A stretch of 64,000 nucleotides of DNA from Hondaea fermentalgiana (lineage: Eukaryota > Sar > Bigyra > Thraustochytrida > Thraustochytriidae): contig NPFB01000049.1 of assembly GCA_014084085.1 (NCBI GenBank), positions 116,834 to 180,833 on the forward strand, read 5' to 3'. The notes below the pieces were generated by a model, which was given only the letters and a program-made list of their open reading frames with translations, was not told the DNA's origin and searched no databases. Positions 27,900 to 37,205 of this stretch are shown here, in pieces. The position numbers and the translations under genes were made by a program. Numbering within the stretch: position 1 is the stretch's first letter; every line of letters begins with the position of its first letter.

Positions 27900-28717
27900 A
27901 AGCTGCTTCGGCTTGGCTGGGCTGGGCTTGGCTTGGCTTGGCTCGGATCCACTCCACTCGGCTCGACTTGGTCGGCTCGACGCCCGCGAAGGTATGCGGT
28001 GCTTGCCTGCTGCACCAAAACGTAACCTGGACGCGAGCCTTGACCGGCCGCCTTCTTCTCCTTGAGCTCTCGCGGGCCTCGGCACACGTCGATCGCAGCG
28101 CATCTCATCTCATCATCTCACCTCACAAGAAATCATCTCGAGTCTCGTCTCGACGTCACGGCCGTCATCACCTGGCTGATCCAGGGAGCTGTCTGACTGT
28201 CACTGAGACCAGGAGTCGCCGATGCAGGTCGGCCAAGTTGGCCGTGCGGTTGCTGCTGTTGCTGCTGCGGCTGCTGCAAAAAGAGGTTGTTGTCACTCAC
28301 TCACAGATTACTTGTGCTGCGCCTGTGCGTCAGGAATGCGCATACCGGGGCGGAAGACGTGGACCGGGTGAAAAGGGCGCGTGTGCGTGTGCGTGCGCGC
28401 CGCAGAGGCGCTGCAAAAAGCACTTGCGGCCGCGGCGCTGCCAGTCTGACTGTAAACGCGAATGCAAGCGAGCAAGCGAGCAGCGATGACGGATGTATAG
28501 TATGGTATACGGTATGGTATGGAATGGCAGTCAGGCGAGGAGGTATAAAGGAGGAGGTAGCCGCAATTGCCATCGAATCCAATAGGATCCAACCGAATGC
28601 TATGGGCATGAGAATGAGAGTGAGAATGGGAATGGCATCGGAGTTCGGGACCATTCAAGGCAGATCAGAGACTTGCTTTGCTTGTGGTTGATTTATTTCT
28701 TGATTGGTTATTTGGTT
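26235..28717. other. Gene-free GC-rich spacer with simple repeats
   Basis: About 2.5 kb with no supportable gene; open frames are Arg/Ala-rich on both strands. It holds short tandem repeats: GCAG units (27230-27250), GACTC pentamers (27631-27651), CGTG tetramers (27868-27898), GGCTT-type pentamers (27910-27955) and GGTAT-type pentamers (28500-28535). The left end includes the 5' leader of the RRM gene. Confidence 0.55.
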
Positions 28718-29548
28718 TTATTGAATTGTACAGCAGCCACCTTCAGCCTGCGTCGCGGGGGCAGGCGCCATATTTGGAGAAGAAGCCTTTTTGGTGAGGC
28801 CGCTCCCAGGAGCCCGAAACGCAGGATTTCGAAGACACGTGTCGGCCGCAAGCGAAAATATCTTGTCCACGTTGAACATTTCCTTGGCGGAACACTCAAC
28901 AAATCCAATGGCGCCAACTTCTTCGGCGAGCTCGTGCAGCTCTTCAGTGGAACGTCCGAGAGCCTCTTCATTCTTGAGATCGTGCTTGGTGCCCACGAGA
29001 ATAAAGGGCGTGTCCGGACAGTGCTTGGTAACCTCTGGGATCCACTTCTTTTGCACATTCGTGAGCGATCGGTCACCTGCCAAAGAAAAGCACAGCAAAA
29101 ACACATCTGTCTCTGGATACGAGATGGGACGCAAATGCTGCGCAAGGGAAAACAAAAGCACAACACGCGGATCAGAGGGAACCGGCACACGATCGTCGTC
29201 GTTCATGTTTCGCATCCGTGCGTGTTTGTACGTCAGAATCTTGTCCATTCGCTCAGAGCGCGTTTTATCTCATCTCTAGAAGGATCACTCTTGCTCGCTC
29301 GTCCATCAGCTCAGACTTACATCATACTCCTCTTGCCCAGCCGTGTCCCAGAGTTGCATTAAGAAGTCCTTGTTATCTGCTCGAATGACCTTTTCAAAGT
29401 TGTCAAAAACCGTGGGCACATACTCTGTTGGGAACTTGCCCTGAGAGTAGCTGATCAAAAGACTCGTCTTGCCAACAGCACCGTCGCCCACGATGACCAC
29501 CTTGAGCGTGTTCATGGCATCGTCGATGGTGGCCTTGCGAGACGACAT
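28718..29548 (-). CDS. Rho/Rac-type small GTPase, two exons
   Basis: Exon 1 is 29548-29321 (76 codons) and exon 2 is 29137-28718 (139 codons plus stop). They are separated by a 183-nt phase-0 intron, with donor GTAAGT at 29320 and a pyrimidine-rich acceptor TTGCGCAG ending at 29138. The joined product is 215 residues. It shows the P-loop GDGAVGKTS, effector loop [19 protein letters not shown], the Rac-like [23 protein letters not shown] (G4) and CSAK (G5). The C-terminus CCTIQ is a CaaX box with X=Gln, which favours farnesylation, preceded by a palmitoylatable Cys. It controls actin and polarity signalling at membranes by family. Oddities: about ten residues are missing between TKHD and the ECSA motif, where Rho proteins carry the insert helix, and there is no polybasic stretch before the CaaX box, which instead follows a Pro/Ala-rich tail. 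Confidence 0.92.
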
Positions 29549-30361
29549 CGTTGTCACTTGAATCCGCAAGAAATTTTCCTTGCTCGAACCAAACGTTTGC
29601 TGTTATTCGTTTGAGCGTCTCCAGGTCGTCTTCCCTCGCGAACTCCCCGCCCGCCGCCCAGGCGAGACCCTCCTGCTCGCACGCCTTCAAAGCGTCGCGC
29701 GCCCCCCTTTTCCCCCTCCTTTCTGCACCAGCTTATTTGCTCGCGCGTGCCGCGATTTCCCGACGCACGCACGCACGCTACCTCCCCTCTCCGTGCCTCT
29801 GCGCAGGGTCGAGCTCCCGCGCGCCAGGATTCCGACGGCCGCTCGCCGCGGGGCCGACTCCCCCTCCTCGCGCTCGCGCGCAGGTCCCCTCGCCGCCTCG
29901 CCGCCGCTCGGACGCCGCGCTCGCGTCTCGATCGTGGTCGTCCGTCTCGTCTCTTCCGGTCTGCCGGGCCGCCTGCTCTCGCGACTTGCGGTGCACGCGC
30001 CGTTTCCCCACTTGCCGGCCGCTTCCACAAGTGAACTATCTCCGCATTCCCCTCTTGCGCAGCGGCCCACCAGTGGCCGTTCACGTCGCACACGCCGCCC
30101 GGCGGCTGGTACACACCCCGACCCAGGGACAGAAACCGTGAGATTCGTAACGGCGTTCAACGGAGGGTGTGCGTTACGCTTTACGAGAAAGGTTGATGAT
30201 ACAGAGCGCAGCTCGGGCGAGCGCCGCACGGGCGTGCGGCGCTTCGCGGAGAAGGAGGGAAGGACGCCCGGTCAGAAGCGGCGACCGAAAAGGTCGTCTG
30301 GGCTGGGGCTGGGCCTGACTGGACCAGGGCTCGGTCGAGGGAAACTCTCACTGCAGTGCAG
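29549..30361. promoter_or_regulatory. Divergent promoter region between the GTPase and the 800-aa coiled-coil gene
   Basis: 813 nt between start codons, GC-rich in the middle with many Arg-rich shadow frames on both strands. I see no distinct regulatory motif. Confidence 0.45.
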
Positions 30362-32764
30362 ATGGCTGTCTCGACGACAACGGCAGGGCTAGGGAAAACC
30401 GCGACGACAACGACAACGACGGCGACAAACACCACCGGCGTCCAGAATTCCTGGGCAGGAGCGTCTGCAGCAGGTGCACGACCGGCAATGCGTAGCATCG
30501 ATGTGTCGCTGGCAGAGCTGCGCCGTGGCCGCGCAGACTTTCAGGAGATGCGTCGCGCAGCAAGGTCGCGTGCGAAACGTGCAGCGGCGCCCACAGAGAA
30601 GAAGGCGCCAGGGAGAGTCTTTGACGTGCAAAACGTGCAAGCCGACCAATCAAAGATCGTCGCGAACAAGGCAAACGCAAAAAACACCACAGTAACCTGC
30701 AACGGCAAGATTATATCAGACCGGGCGCTGTTGGCTGAGATTGCAGGAATTCGAGAAATGATCGCCAAACTCGAGACGCGCCACGAGGCACAGCGCCCAC
30801 CCCCAGAGAGGACCGCCAACGCCGAAGACGCCCACGTATTACGCACCGAGCTCCAGCACATCAAAGAGCAAATGGAGCAGCTGCGGCTCGCATCTCAACC
30901 CTCTCAGCTTGTGCCCGAACAGCCGCAGGCCGAGGAGAAAGCCACAAATCCGGCCAATGACCAGTCCAGCTTTCTCCTCCTCACGGCCAAGCTACGTTCG
31001 ATCGAAGAACAAGAACAAAAAGCTAAGCAATCGGCTCAAGAATCATTAGAGCAAGCACAAGCTGCACGAGCGCAAGCAAACCTCATTGAACTTCGTAACA
31101 AAGAGCTCGCGCAAGAGGTAGATGACATGAAACGGCAATTGCAAGGCGTCAAACTGCAAGGACGAGAAGAAGTCGAACGCATCACCGCGGCGCTCAGCGA
31201 GGCGCGCGGAAAACTTACCGCACGAGAGGCCGAGGAGCGGGGAGCCCAGGCCGCGCTTCAAAGTGTGCGTTTGCAAATTGCAAAACTCATCCCATCCGTC
31301 AATAAAACACACTCGAAAACACCTTGGCGACACATGCTTTCCAGCGCCGGCAAACGAGCGCGTACACCTGCAAACGAGAACGAAGCGCCTGCTCGCGCGC
31401 TTGGAGACCTGCGAGGTCTATTGGATACACTACGCGTCGCCAAAGCTTCGGTTCGCGCAAAGGAAGCCAAAGTTCGCAAGAGTCAGGCGCAGATTGCAAC
31501 GCTCGGCGGGCAATTGATCTCTCTTGAGCAAGTCCCTCTGGCGCCCGCGCCGGGACCCCGACTGAAGGAGCTGCGGAAAGAGCTTCGCAATGCTCGCGGA
31601 AGCCTTGTTCGCGTTGCAGAGAGCACCTTGCAGCAAGGCGCACAGCTGCAAGAGGCCATCGATCGCATTCGTCTCTTGGAAGAATCGGAAACTTCCGAGT
31701 CGGAAAGCTTGGCAAAAACAGAAAAGCTACGCGCCTTGAGCAAAACCTGCAAAGATACCAACGAGGCGTTAGCACGTAAACTGGACGCTCTTCAGGCAAC
31801 GAGGCGGCGAAATGAGGCCCGTTTCGAGCAAGAAATGGCGAACGTTTCCGCTGCTGTGGCAAGAACCAAGGCGTCCGCCTCAACGAAACGGTCCGAGGCT
31901 GCGCGACTTGTTTCTGAGCAACCTGGTCTCGAGCACCGCATCGCCACGCTGTACGCGGAGATTGAGGACGCCGAAGCTGCCTTACGAACAAGTGAAGAGC
32001 GCACTGCATCGCTCTCCTTCCGGGCCGAGTCGCTTGCTCGCATGAATGAGCACCTGGGAAAAGACCCGTGCGCGCTTTTGGATATTCTTGAACGAAAGAC
32101 TACACTTGCGGCAGCTGACGCGCGTGCTGCGCAGGAGGAAACAGCAGAAGTAAAGGCGCAGCTTAGCGCCGCCACGGGGCGTGGCGAAAGCCTGCGATCG
32201 TCGCAACAAGATGTGACTCGCGAAGTTCGCGGACTCTATGACGAAGCTGAGCGCCTGCGCGCGCAGCTCACCGAGCTCGCTGAAAAGGCAACGGGTATGG
32301 CTTCTTCGGCAGCGAAAGATCTTGCCGCGAGTGACGCAAGCGGCACACAGGGTAATTCAGAGAGCAAGCTGGCTTGGCAGCTCGAGGAGAGAGCCAGGCT
32401 CAAGGATGCGCTAAGCGTGCTTCGCGAACGTCTTCGGCACACGCAAGCGCAAGAGTCCGCACTCCAAGAGGAAACGGATGAACTTCGTGCCGCAGCCAAG
32501 AGGATGGGGGACCAAACCCGCGCTCACGCCGAGCAACTGAATGACCTGGAAACTGTTGCAAGTGAGAGCGACGCGCTACGGGGCCGCGTCGTCTCGTTGA
32601 GCCGCGAGGCTCGAGAATCGCAGCTGGAGCTGGGGCGCTTGCTCGATCTTGAAACGCGGCACAAGGCGAAGTTTGACGCCATCAATGCCAGATTGGCCCA
32701 ACTTCACAAACTTGTACAAAATTTGCAGCAACGTGGCTATCATCGTCAGGGTCTGCAGCCGTGA
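30362..32764 (+). CDS. Unrecognised 800-residue coiled-coil protein
   Basis: The start is the ATG at 30362, two codons after a GTG that opens the frame. The N-terminus is Thr/Ala-rich (runs of ACA/ACG codons), then basic with RRAARSRAKRAAAPTEKK. From about residue 115 the protein is almost wholly coiled coil, rich in Glu, Gln, Ala, Arg and Leu, with breaks near residues 170-195 and 310-340 that contain Pro. No catalytic or membrane segment is seen. A cytoskeletal or centrosomal scaffold would fit, particularly as the window has other such genes, but I recognise no family signature. It is convergent with the EGF/TM gene across a tandem-repeat region. Confidence 0.75.
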   Translation: MAVSTTTAGLGKTATTTTTTATNTTGVQNSWAGASAAGARPAMRSIDVSLAELRRGRADFQEMRRAARSRAKRAAAPTEKKAPGRVFDVQNVQADQSKIVANKANAKNTTVTCNGKIISDRALLAEIAGIREMIAKLETRHEAQRPPPERTANAEDAHVLRTELQHIKEQMEQLRLASQPSQLVPEQPQAEEKATNPANDQSSFLLLTAKLRSIEEQEQKAKQSAQESLEQAQAARAQANLIELRNKELAQEVDDMKRQLQGVKLQGREEVERITAALSEARGKLTAREAEERGAQAALQSVRLQIAKLIPSVNKTHSKTPWRHMLSSAGKRARTPANENEAPARALGDLRGLLDTLRVAKASVRAKEAKVRKSQAQIATLGGQLISLEQVPLAPAPGPRLKELRKELRNARGSLVRVAESTLQQGAQLQEAIDRIRLLEESETSESESLAKTEKLRALSKTCKDTNEALARKLDALQATRRRNEARFEQEMANVSAAVARTKASASTKRSEAARLVSEQPGLEHRIATLYAEIEDAEAALRTSEERTASLSFRAESLARMNEHLGKDPCALLDILERKTTLAAADARAAQEETAEVKAQLSAATGRGESLRSSQQDVTREVRGLYDEAERLRAQLTELAEKATGMASSAAKDLAASDASGTQGNSESKLAWQLEERARLKDALSVLRERLRHTQAQESALQEETDELRAAAKRMGDQTRAHAEQLNDLETVASESDALRGRVVSLSREARESQLELGRLLDLETRHKAKFDAINARLAQLHKLVQNLQQRGYHRQGLQP

Positions 32765-33513
32765 GACTTGCGATTCGGCTTCTTTCTGACTTTTAGATGC
32801 TTGTTAACGCGAGACTTGTAAAATGAAGCGAGTTCCTTTGTCGTTCCTGACTATCGAGACTTGCTCTTGTTGCAAGCAGATGGAGCAAATGGGCGCATGT
32901 GGTCGGCAGAACCTATAGTGATCAGATTCCAGCAGAGCGATCATTTCTGGGATCTTGCGGCAACAAGGATTCCTTTTTGGACACACACGATTCACATCCA
33001 TTTGCTTGTCGCCAGCAAAGTTCTCGGTGATCAATGAATGCTGCAATCTTGTCAGTAATGTGGTCGTTACGGGAACAAGCATTTAATTTCTGACACATAC
33101 GTTTCACTTTAGTTTGCTTGTCCTGTCGCCAGCAAAGCCCCAAGCGATCAATGAATGTTGTAACCTTGTCAGCAATGTGGTCGTTTCTAGGGTGTTATAC
33201 GGCAACAAGTATTCAATTTTTGACATGACACATACGGTTCGCTTTCGTTTGCTTTTCGCCAAGAAAGCCCCAAGTGACCTAGGAATGTTACAAACCAGAG
33301 CAACGCGAAGCTCTTCAGCACGACAAGATTATCTACAAAGTAGGAACGTGAGTCTCGTTCGACACAGAGAACGACGATTTTATTTAGCCCATGGTAGGTA
33401 TACTTGAAATGAAACACCTGAATAGACAGACACAGCGGGAGTGAGAAAGGACTGAGCGTCAGTCAGAAGAGAAGAGAACCTTGGAGCGAGCGATGTAACG
33501 TCGAGTATTTCCG
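32765..33513. other. Convergent 3' region, mostly tandem repeat
   Basis: 749 nt between two convergent stops, largely occupied by the degenerate repeat at about 32930-33300. The rest is AT-richer DNA consistent with 3' UTRs. Confidence 0.55.
32930..33300. repeat. Degenerate 117-130-bp tandem repeat, about three copies
   Basis: Equivalent anchors (TCGCCAGCAAAG or TCGCCAAGAAAG) occur near 33009, 33126 and 33256, 117 and 130 nt apart. They are followed each time by GATCAATGAATG- or GACCTAGGAATG-like and, in the first two copies, CTTGTCAGNAATGTGGTCGTT. Each is preceded by a GGCAACAAG/GGAACAAG...CACATACG-like block. A partial fourth copy precedes the first anchor. Confidence 0.8.
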
Positions 33514-34959
33514 TCATGCTTCATCTTTATGTCCAGGATTCGACATCGAAAATGCAGCATGCGAGGGCGCTGTGAGAGGCGCTTCAGATGGCGGCTCAAT
33601 TGGGGCCATTGGCTGCAGCGCAGCGGATTGCCGAAAGCCTGGAGACATTGCTTTGCCGCGGGATGCTCCACTACCTTGACCGCGGTTGGCCTCATCGCGC
33701 CGGCGCTCCAGGGCGCACACATTCCGGCACATGTAAAAGACGACTGACGCAACGCTAAAGAGCTCAAAATAGGCCATGAGGTCGCTGGTGATTGCCGACA
33801 CACAGTGACTGCTGCCAGGCCGACAGAGCTCACGCGAGCCATAGACGACACCAAGGATAGAATAAATGGCGGTGGCGGTGAAGAGTCCAGCAAGCGAAAG
33901 GATGATTTGGATGCCCGTTCTTCGAATCTTTTCCAGGAGTTCGACGTACTCGTCCTTGCGCTCGCGCCGTTGCGTTGTAGTCAATTTTTCGAGTGAGTTC
34001 TTTCGCGTCCGCGTCCGCTTCAACGAAGGAGCCGCGCCTACTTTGTCCTTGACGCGTGCCGTCATGGTTCCAATCCTCGTGTGCGCCACGTTTTCGAAAT
34101 CTTGCTTGCCGTTGTCGTCGTCGGCGGCGTCGCATTCTTCGACATCAGCTGCATCGTCGCCAGGAAGGCTGCCGGTCTCAGGATCTTCGGATACCTTGCT
34201 TCCAACCGACGAGGACAAGTGCGGGAGGAAAGGTTTCGAGCCGTCGAGGAAGCCGATGAGCTTGGTCATGTTGATTGCACCAAAGATAAAGGTGCAAATG
34301 ATGATGAAAATGAAGGGCAGGCTCAGCAGCGCCGCGAGCGAGGCGGATGTTTTGGCAACTGCAAAGGTGAGCACGCAAACGAAACAGAACTCGAAAAGAT
34401 ACACGCTCCTCGCATAGCCGCCCCAGATGGAATCTGTGTTTCTGTACAGCATACGTGCGGACTTGCGCGCGATCTCGAGCCAGAGGATGGACACATTGAG
34501 CATGCCGAGCGTAGAGAAGACAGTGGCGACGGCCAGGGTGAATTTTTCCGCAAGCAGTACCGGATGCAGACGGAGTTCGGATCCAGGAAAGGTGACAGTG
34601 TTGTACTGCGGCGTGAGAATCACGGTCAGCGTACTGATGCGCCAGACGATAATGCCCAGGAGCGCGATGAGCGTAAAGATGAGGGTGGCGGAGTTGAGTC
34701 CCCAGCGGCTCTGCCCGGGGATGTGAAAGAGGCGCCAGAGCGCGCGCACATTGGTCATGAAGACTGGCAGCGCCAGCGCCAAGCAGACGCTAACCAGAGA
34801 GATATACACATAGCCCTGCGTGGTGAGGTCCTGGCAGTCGTCTCCCGTCCAGCCGAAGAAGCCCTCGCAGGCGCACAAGGACTCGCCCTCTGGCAGCCAG
34901 GTCACGTTCACGTAGCACGAGGTGGTGCCGGGGCAGTCGAAGTCCTTTTCGCACTCCAT
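33514..34959 (-). CDS. EGF-domain multi-pass membrane protein
   Basis: 481 residues. Residues 3-42 form one EGF-like module with six Cys in C-x5-C-x5-C...C-x-C-x8-C order and an N-glycosylation site (NVT). About seven hydrophobic segments follow, including YVYISLVSVCLALALPVF, ATLIFTLIALLGIIVW, a run in FTLAVATVFSTLGMLNVSIL, FEFCFVCVLTFAVA, FIFIIICTFIF and, after a ~100-residue acidic and basic cytoplasmic loop, IQIILSLAGLFTATAIYSIL. The EGF module should face outside the cell or a vesicle lumen, so a receptor-like role is possible, but no family is recognised. The ATG at 34959 leaves no signal peptide before the first EGF Cys. A CCGCAG acceptor-like site just upstream suggests a missing 5' exon. 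Confidence 0.72.
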   Translation of the reverse strand: MECEKDFDCPGTTSCYVNVTWLPEGESLCACEGFFGWTGDDCQDLTTQGYVYISLVSVCLALALPVFMTNVRALWRLFHIPGQSRWGLNSATLIFTLIALLGIIVWRISTLTVILTPQYNTVTFPGSELRLHPVLLAEKFTLAVATVFSTLGMLNVSILWLEIARKSARMLYRNTDSIWGGYARSVYLFEFCFVCVLTFAVAKTSASLAALLSLPFIFIIICTFIFGAINMTKLIGFLDGSKPFLPHLSSSVGSKVSEDPETGSLPGDDAADVEECDAADDDNGKQDFENVAHTRIGTMTARVKDKVGAAPSLKRTRTRKNSLEKLTTTQRRERKDEYVELLEKIRRTGIQIILSLAGLFTATAIYSILGVVYGSRELCRPGSSHCVSAITSDLMAYFELFSVASVVFYMCRNVCALERRRDEANRGQGSGASRGKAMSPGFRQSAALQPMAPIEPPSEAPLTAPSHAAFSMSNPGHKDEA

Positions 34960-37205
34960 GGCTGCGGTCGACGTCTCGAGGGCGCAGGCGCGGGCGTCTC
35001 GGTCGGTCTTGGGTCCTCGGGCCGGAGGAGCAGGAGCGAGCTCGGCCAGGGCTTTGCTGCCTGGCTGCCTGGCTGCCTACTGTCTGTTGACGAGGCCGCT
35101 CGCTCTATAGGGCAGGCCCCGGATCGTTGTCGCTCGACGGCGCGTGCGTGCACTTCCGTCCTGCAAACCAACGCGCCCAGGCAGGACGAAAGGGCCGTGC
35201 CTCCGAGGCCGGGACTGCTCCGGCCTCCAGCAGCTAGCTAGCTACACAGAGGCACGCAGGCACACACGCCGCCACACACGCAGGCACGCACAACACACGC
35301 AGGCACGCACAAACCACGCAGGCCGCGGGCGGCACGGCCTGCGTCTTCCTCGCGGTGCTGCGCTTGGGGTGGTTTGGCTTGCCGGTTGCTTGTCTTGGTC
35401 GTTTGCTTTCTTGGTTGCTTGCTTTCTTGCTTCAAGATGTGGCTTTTTTGCTCGGCGGTGTGGCTCTGCTCACTTGCTTGCTGCGGCTGCTGGCTGATGT
35501 GAGTGAGTGGAGTGCGTCGCGGCCGCGGTGGCCGTCGTCGGCGTCGCAGCCCCAGGCGGCACCAAGGCCTGGTCTTCCCGCCTTCGTTCGGCTTCCGCTC
35601 CTTGAAGCCTGCAGCTGGCCGTAGCCTCCTTGCACGATGTGCACACGGCCCGCTCTCGCAGCGCGGCACGGCGAAAAGCCCGCTTCGCGGCCGCAACAAA
35701 AGCAGCGGCGGCGGCAAGGGGCCGACGGTGTTGCCTTCGATGCGGCAGTAGTGCAGCTGGCTGCTGCTGCTGTAGAGAGAGCGAGCGAGCGAGCGAGCGA
35801 GCGAACGAACGAGAGAGCACGTGTGCGAGTGCGCGCGTGCACGCGCCGGCCGCCCGCCGCGGCTGCTTCCGCCACGCAGGTGTGTGGACAACCCCAAAAA
35901 AAGAGGGCGCTACACACTACTGGCAAAGAGCGGAAGCAAGGAGGTGTGTGCGCGCACGTGCGCGCAAGAGGGTGTGCACTCAGCGCGAAGTGCCGCCCCT
36001 GCCACTGCTGCTGGTTCTGCTCCTTGAACAGTGAGTTCCGACAGCAGGCAGGCCGCCTGTGCTCGTGCTCCCCCTCCTCCTCCGGCGTTCCGACGCGGCG
36101 CGGTCCCGTTCCGGCCCGCGGTATGGGAAAGATCAGCGTCCCCTGGCCGGGCAGTGCTGCCAGCGGTAGCAACAGCGGTAGCGGCCGGAGAGGAGTGACT
36201 GTGAGTAGGAAGGTTTTCGCCCAAGAAGGCGGGACGCGTGCCGCGCGCGCGATCTTCTTCTGTAAATACTTGGACATTTGGCGCCCCCATGAAAGGTCAC
36301 CCAGCAGCGAGAGCGGATCGCGAGTCCGGGTCCAGGATCTGTGAGTCCGAGTCGAGTCTTCGTGTCCAGTTATCCAGCTTGGCAGCGGCCGCTCAGGAGA
36401 AGCTGCCACCGCCGTCGCTGGCGCAGCCGCTGCCGCCGCTGCCGCTCCTCGTCTTCGGGTCGGCCTTCGAGGACTCACTGTCAGAAGATTGTTTGTTATC
36501 GTTACTTGCAGTTCGCCGTGCGTCCTGCCCCTCGCAACCTCCCCACCTTGGGCCGCTTCGACCTGCGCTTCTCGCCAGCAGCAGTAGCAGCAGCCAGGTC
36601 GCAACGCGAGGTTGCGTTGCGACTGCGCTGTCGAAAACACTTCCCGTCGCCGCTGCCTTGAGCTGCAGCTGCCGCGGCGACTTCGCGCGAGGCAGACGCG
36701 CACGCGGGAGGCTCCGGCCCGCACGTGCCTGCTGCGCTGCGATCTCTACCCGACTTCTAGCTACTGCTAGCTGCGGCTGCAGCAGGCAGGCCTGCAGCTG
36801 GGCCGCCTCGTCGCCGTGCATGGAAGGGAGGCGGGATGTAATTCGCAAGAGCCCCGCCGCTGCTGGTGAAGGGAGAAACTGGACACGCGACAGCGGCCGG
36901 GAGAAGATGCAGGTTGGCCTCGGGGGCCACGGAGATTGGATGCAGCCTGGTCTGCCTCGGCCGGCTGCCCGTCGTGTCAAGCTGCGTGCCATCACGGTGC
37001 ACGCATGCCATCAGAGCGAGATCGGGCAGGCAGGCAGTCGTCAGACGTGGCGCGCGCCCTGGTCAGCCCGGACGCCGAAAGCAGTTCGCAATTGCAGGAT
37101 CGACGGGATCGATCGATTGATCATTGGGCAGCCCGACGGCGGCCGGGGAGACCAGCACCAGCGGCGGCGGCAGGAGACCAGCACCAGCGGCAGCCGCGGG
37201 CGAAG
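34960..37205. other. Gene-free GC-rich divergent spacer
   Basis: About 2.2 kb between the EGF/TM gene (-) and the RCC1-like gene (+). It holds CA-rich repeats (CACGCAGGCA units, 35250-35330), GAGC repeats (35786-35815) and many Arg/Ala-rich frames on both strands that look like composition artefacts. It may contain an upstream exon for the EGF gene, but I could not place one. Confidence 0.5.

Noticed and set aside
26439..28489. Several long overlapping Arg/Ala-rich frames on both strands
   Set aside because: High GC removes stop codons, so all frames stay open. None shows a domain, and simple repeats run through them.
29060..29090. Acceptor-like TTTCTTTGGCAG inside GTPase exon 2
   Set aside because: The uninterrupted reading [17 protein letters not shown] aligns with the Rac family without a break, so this is coding sequence.
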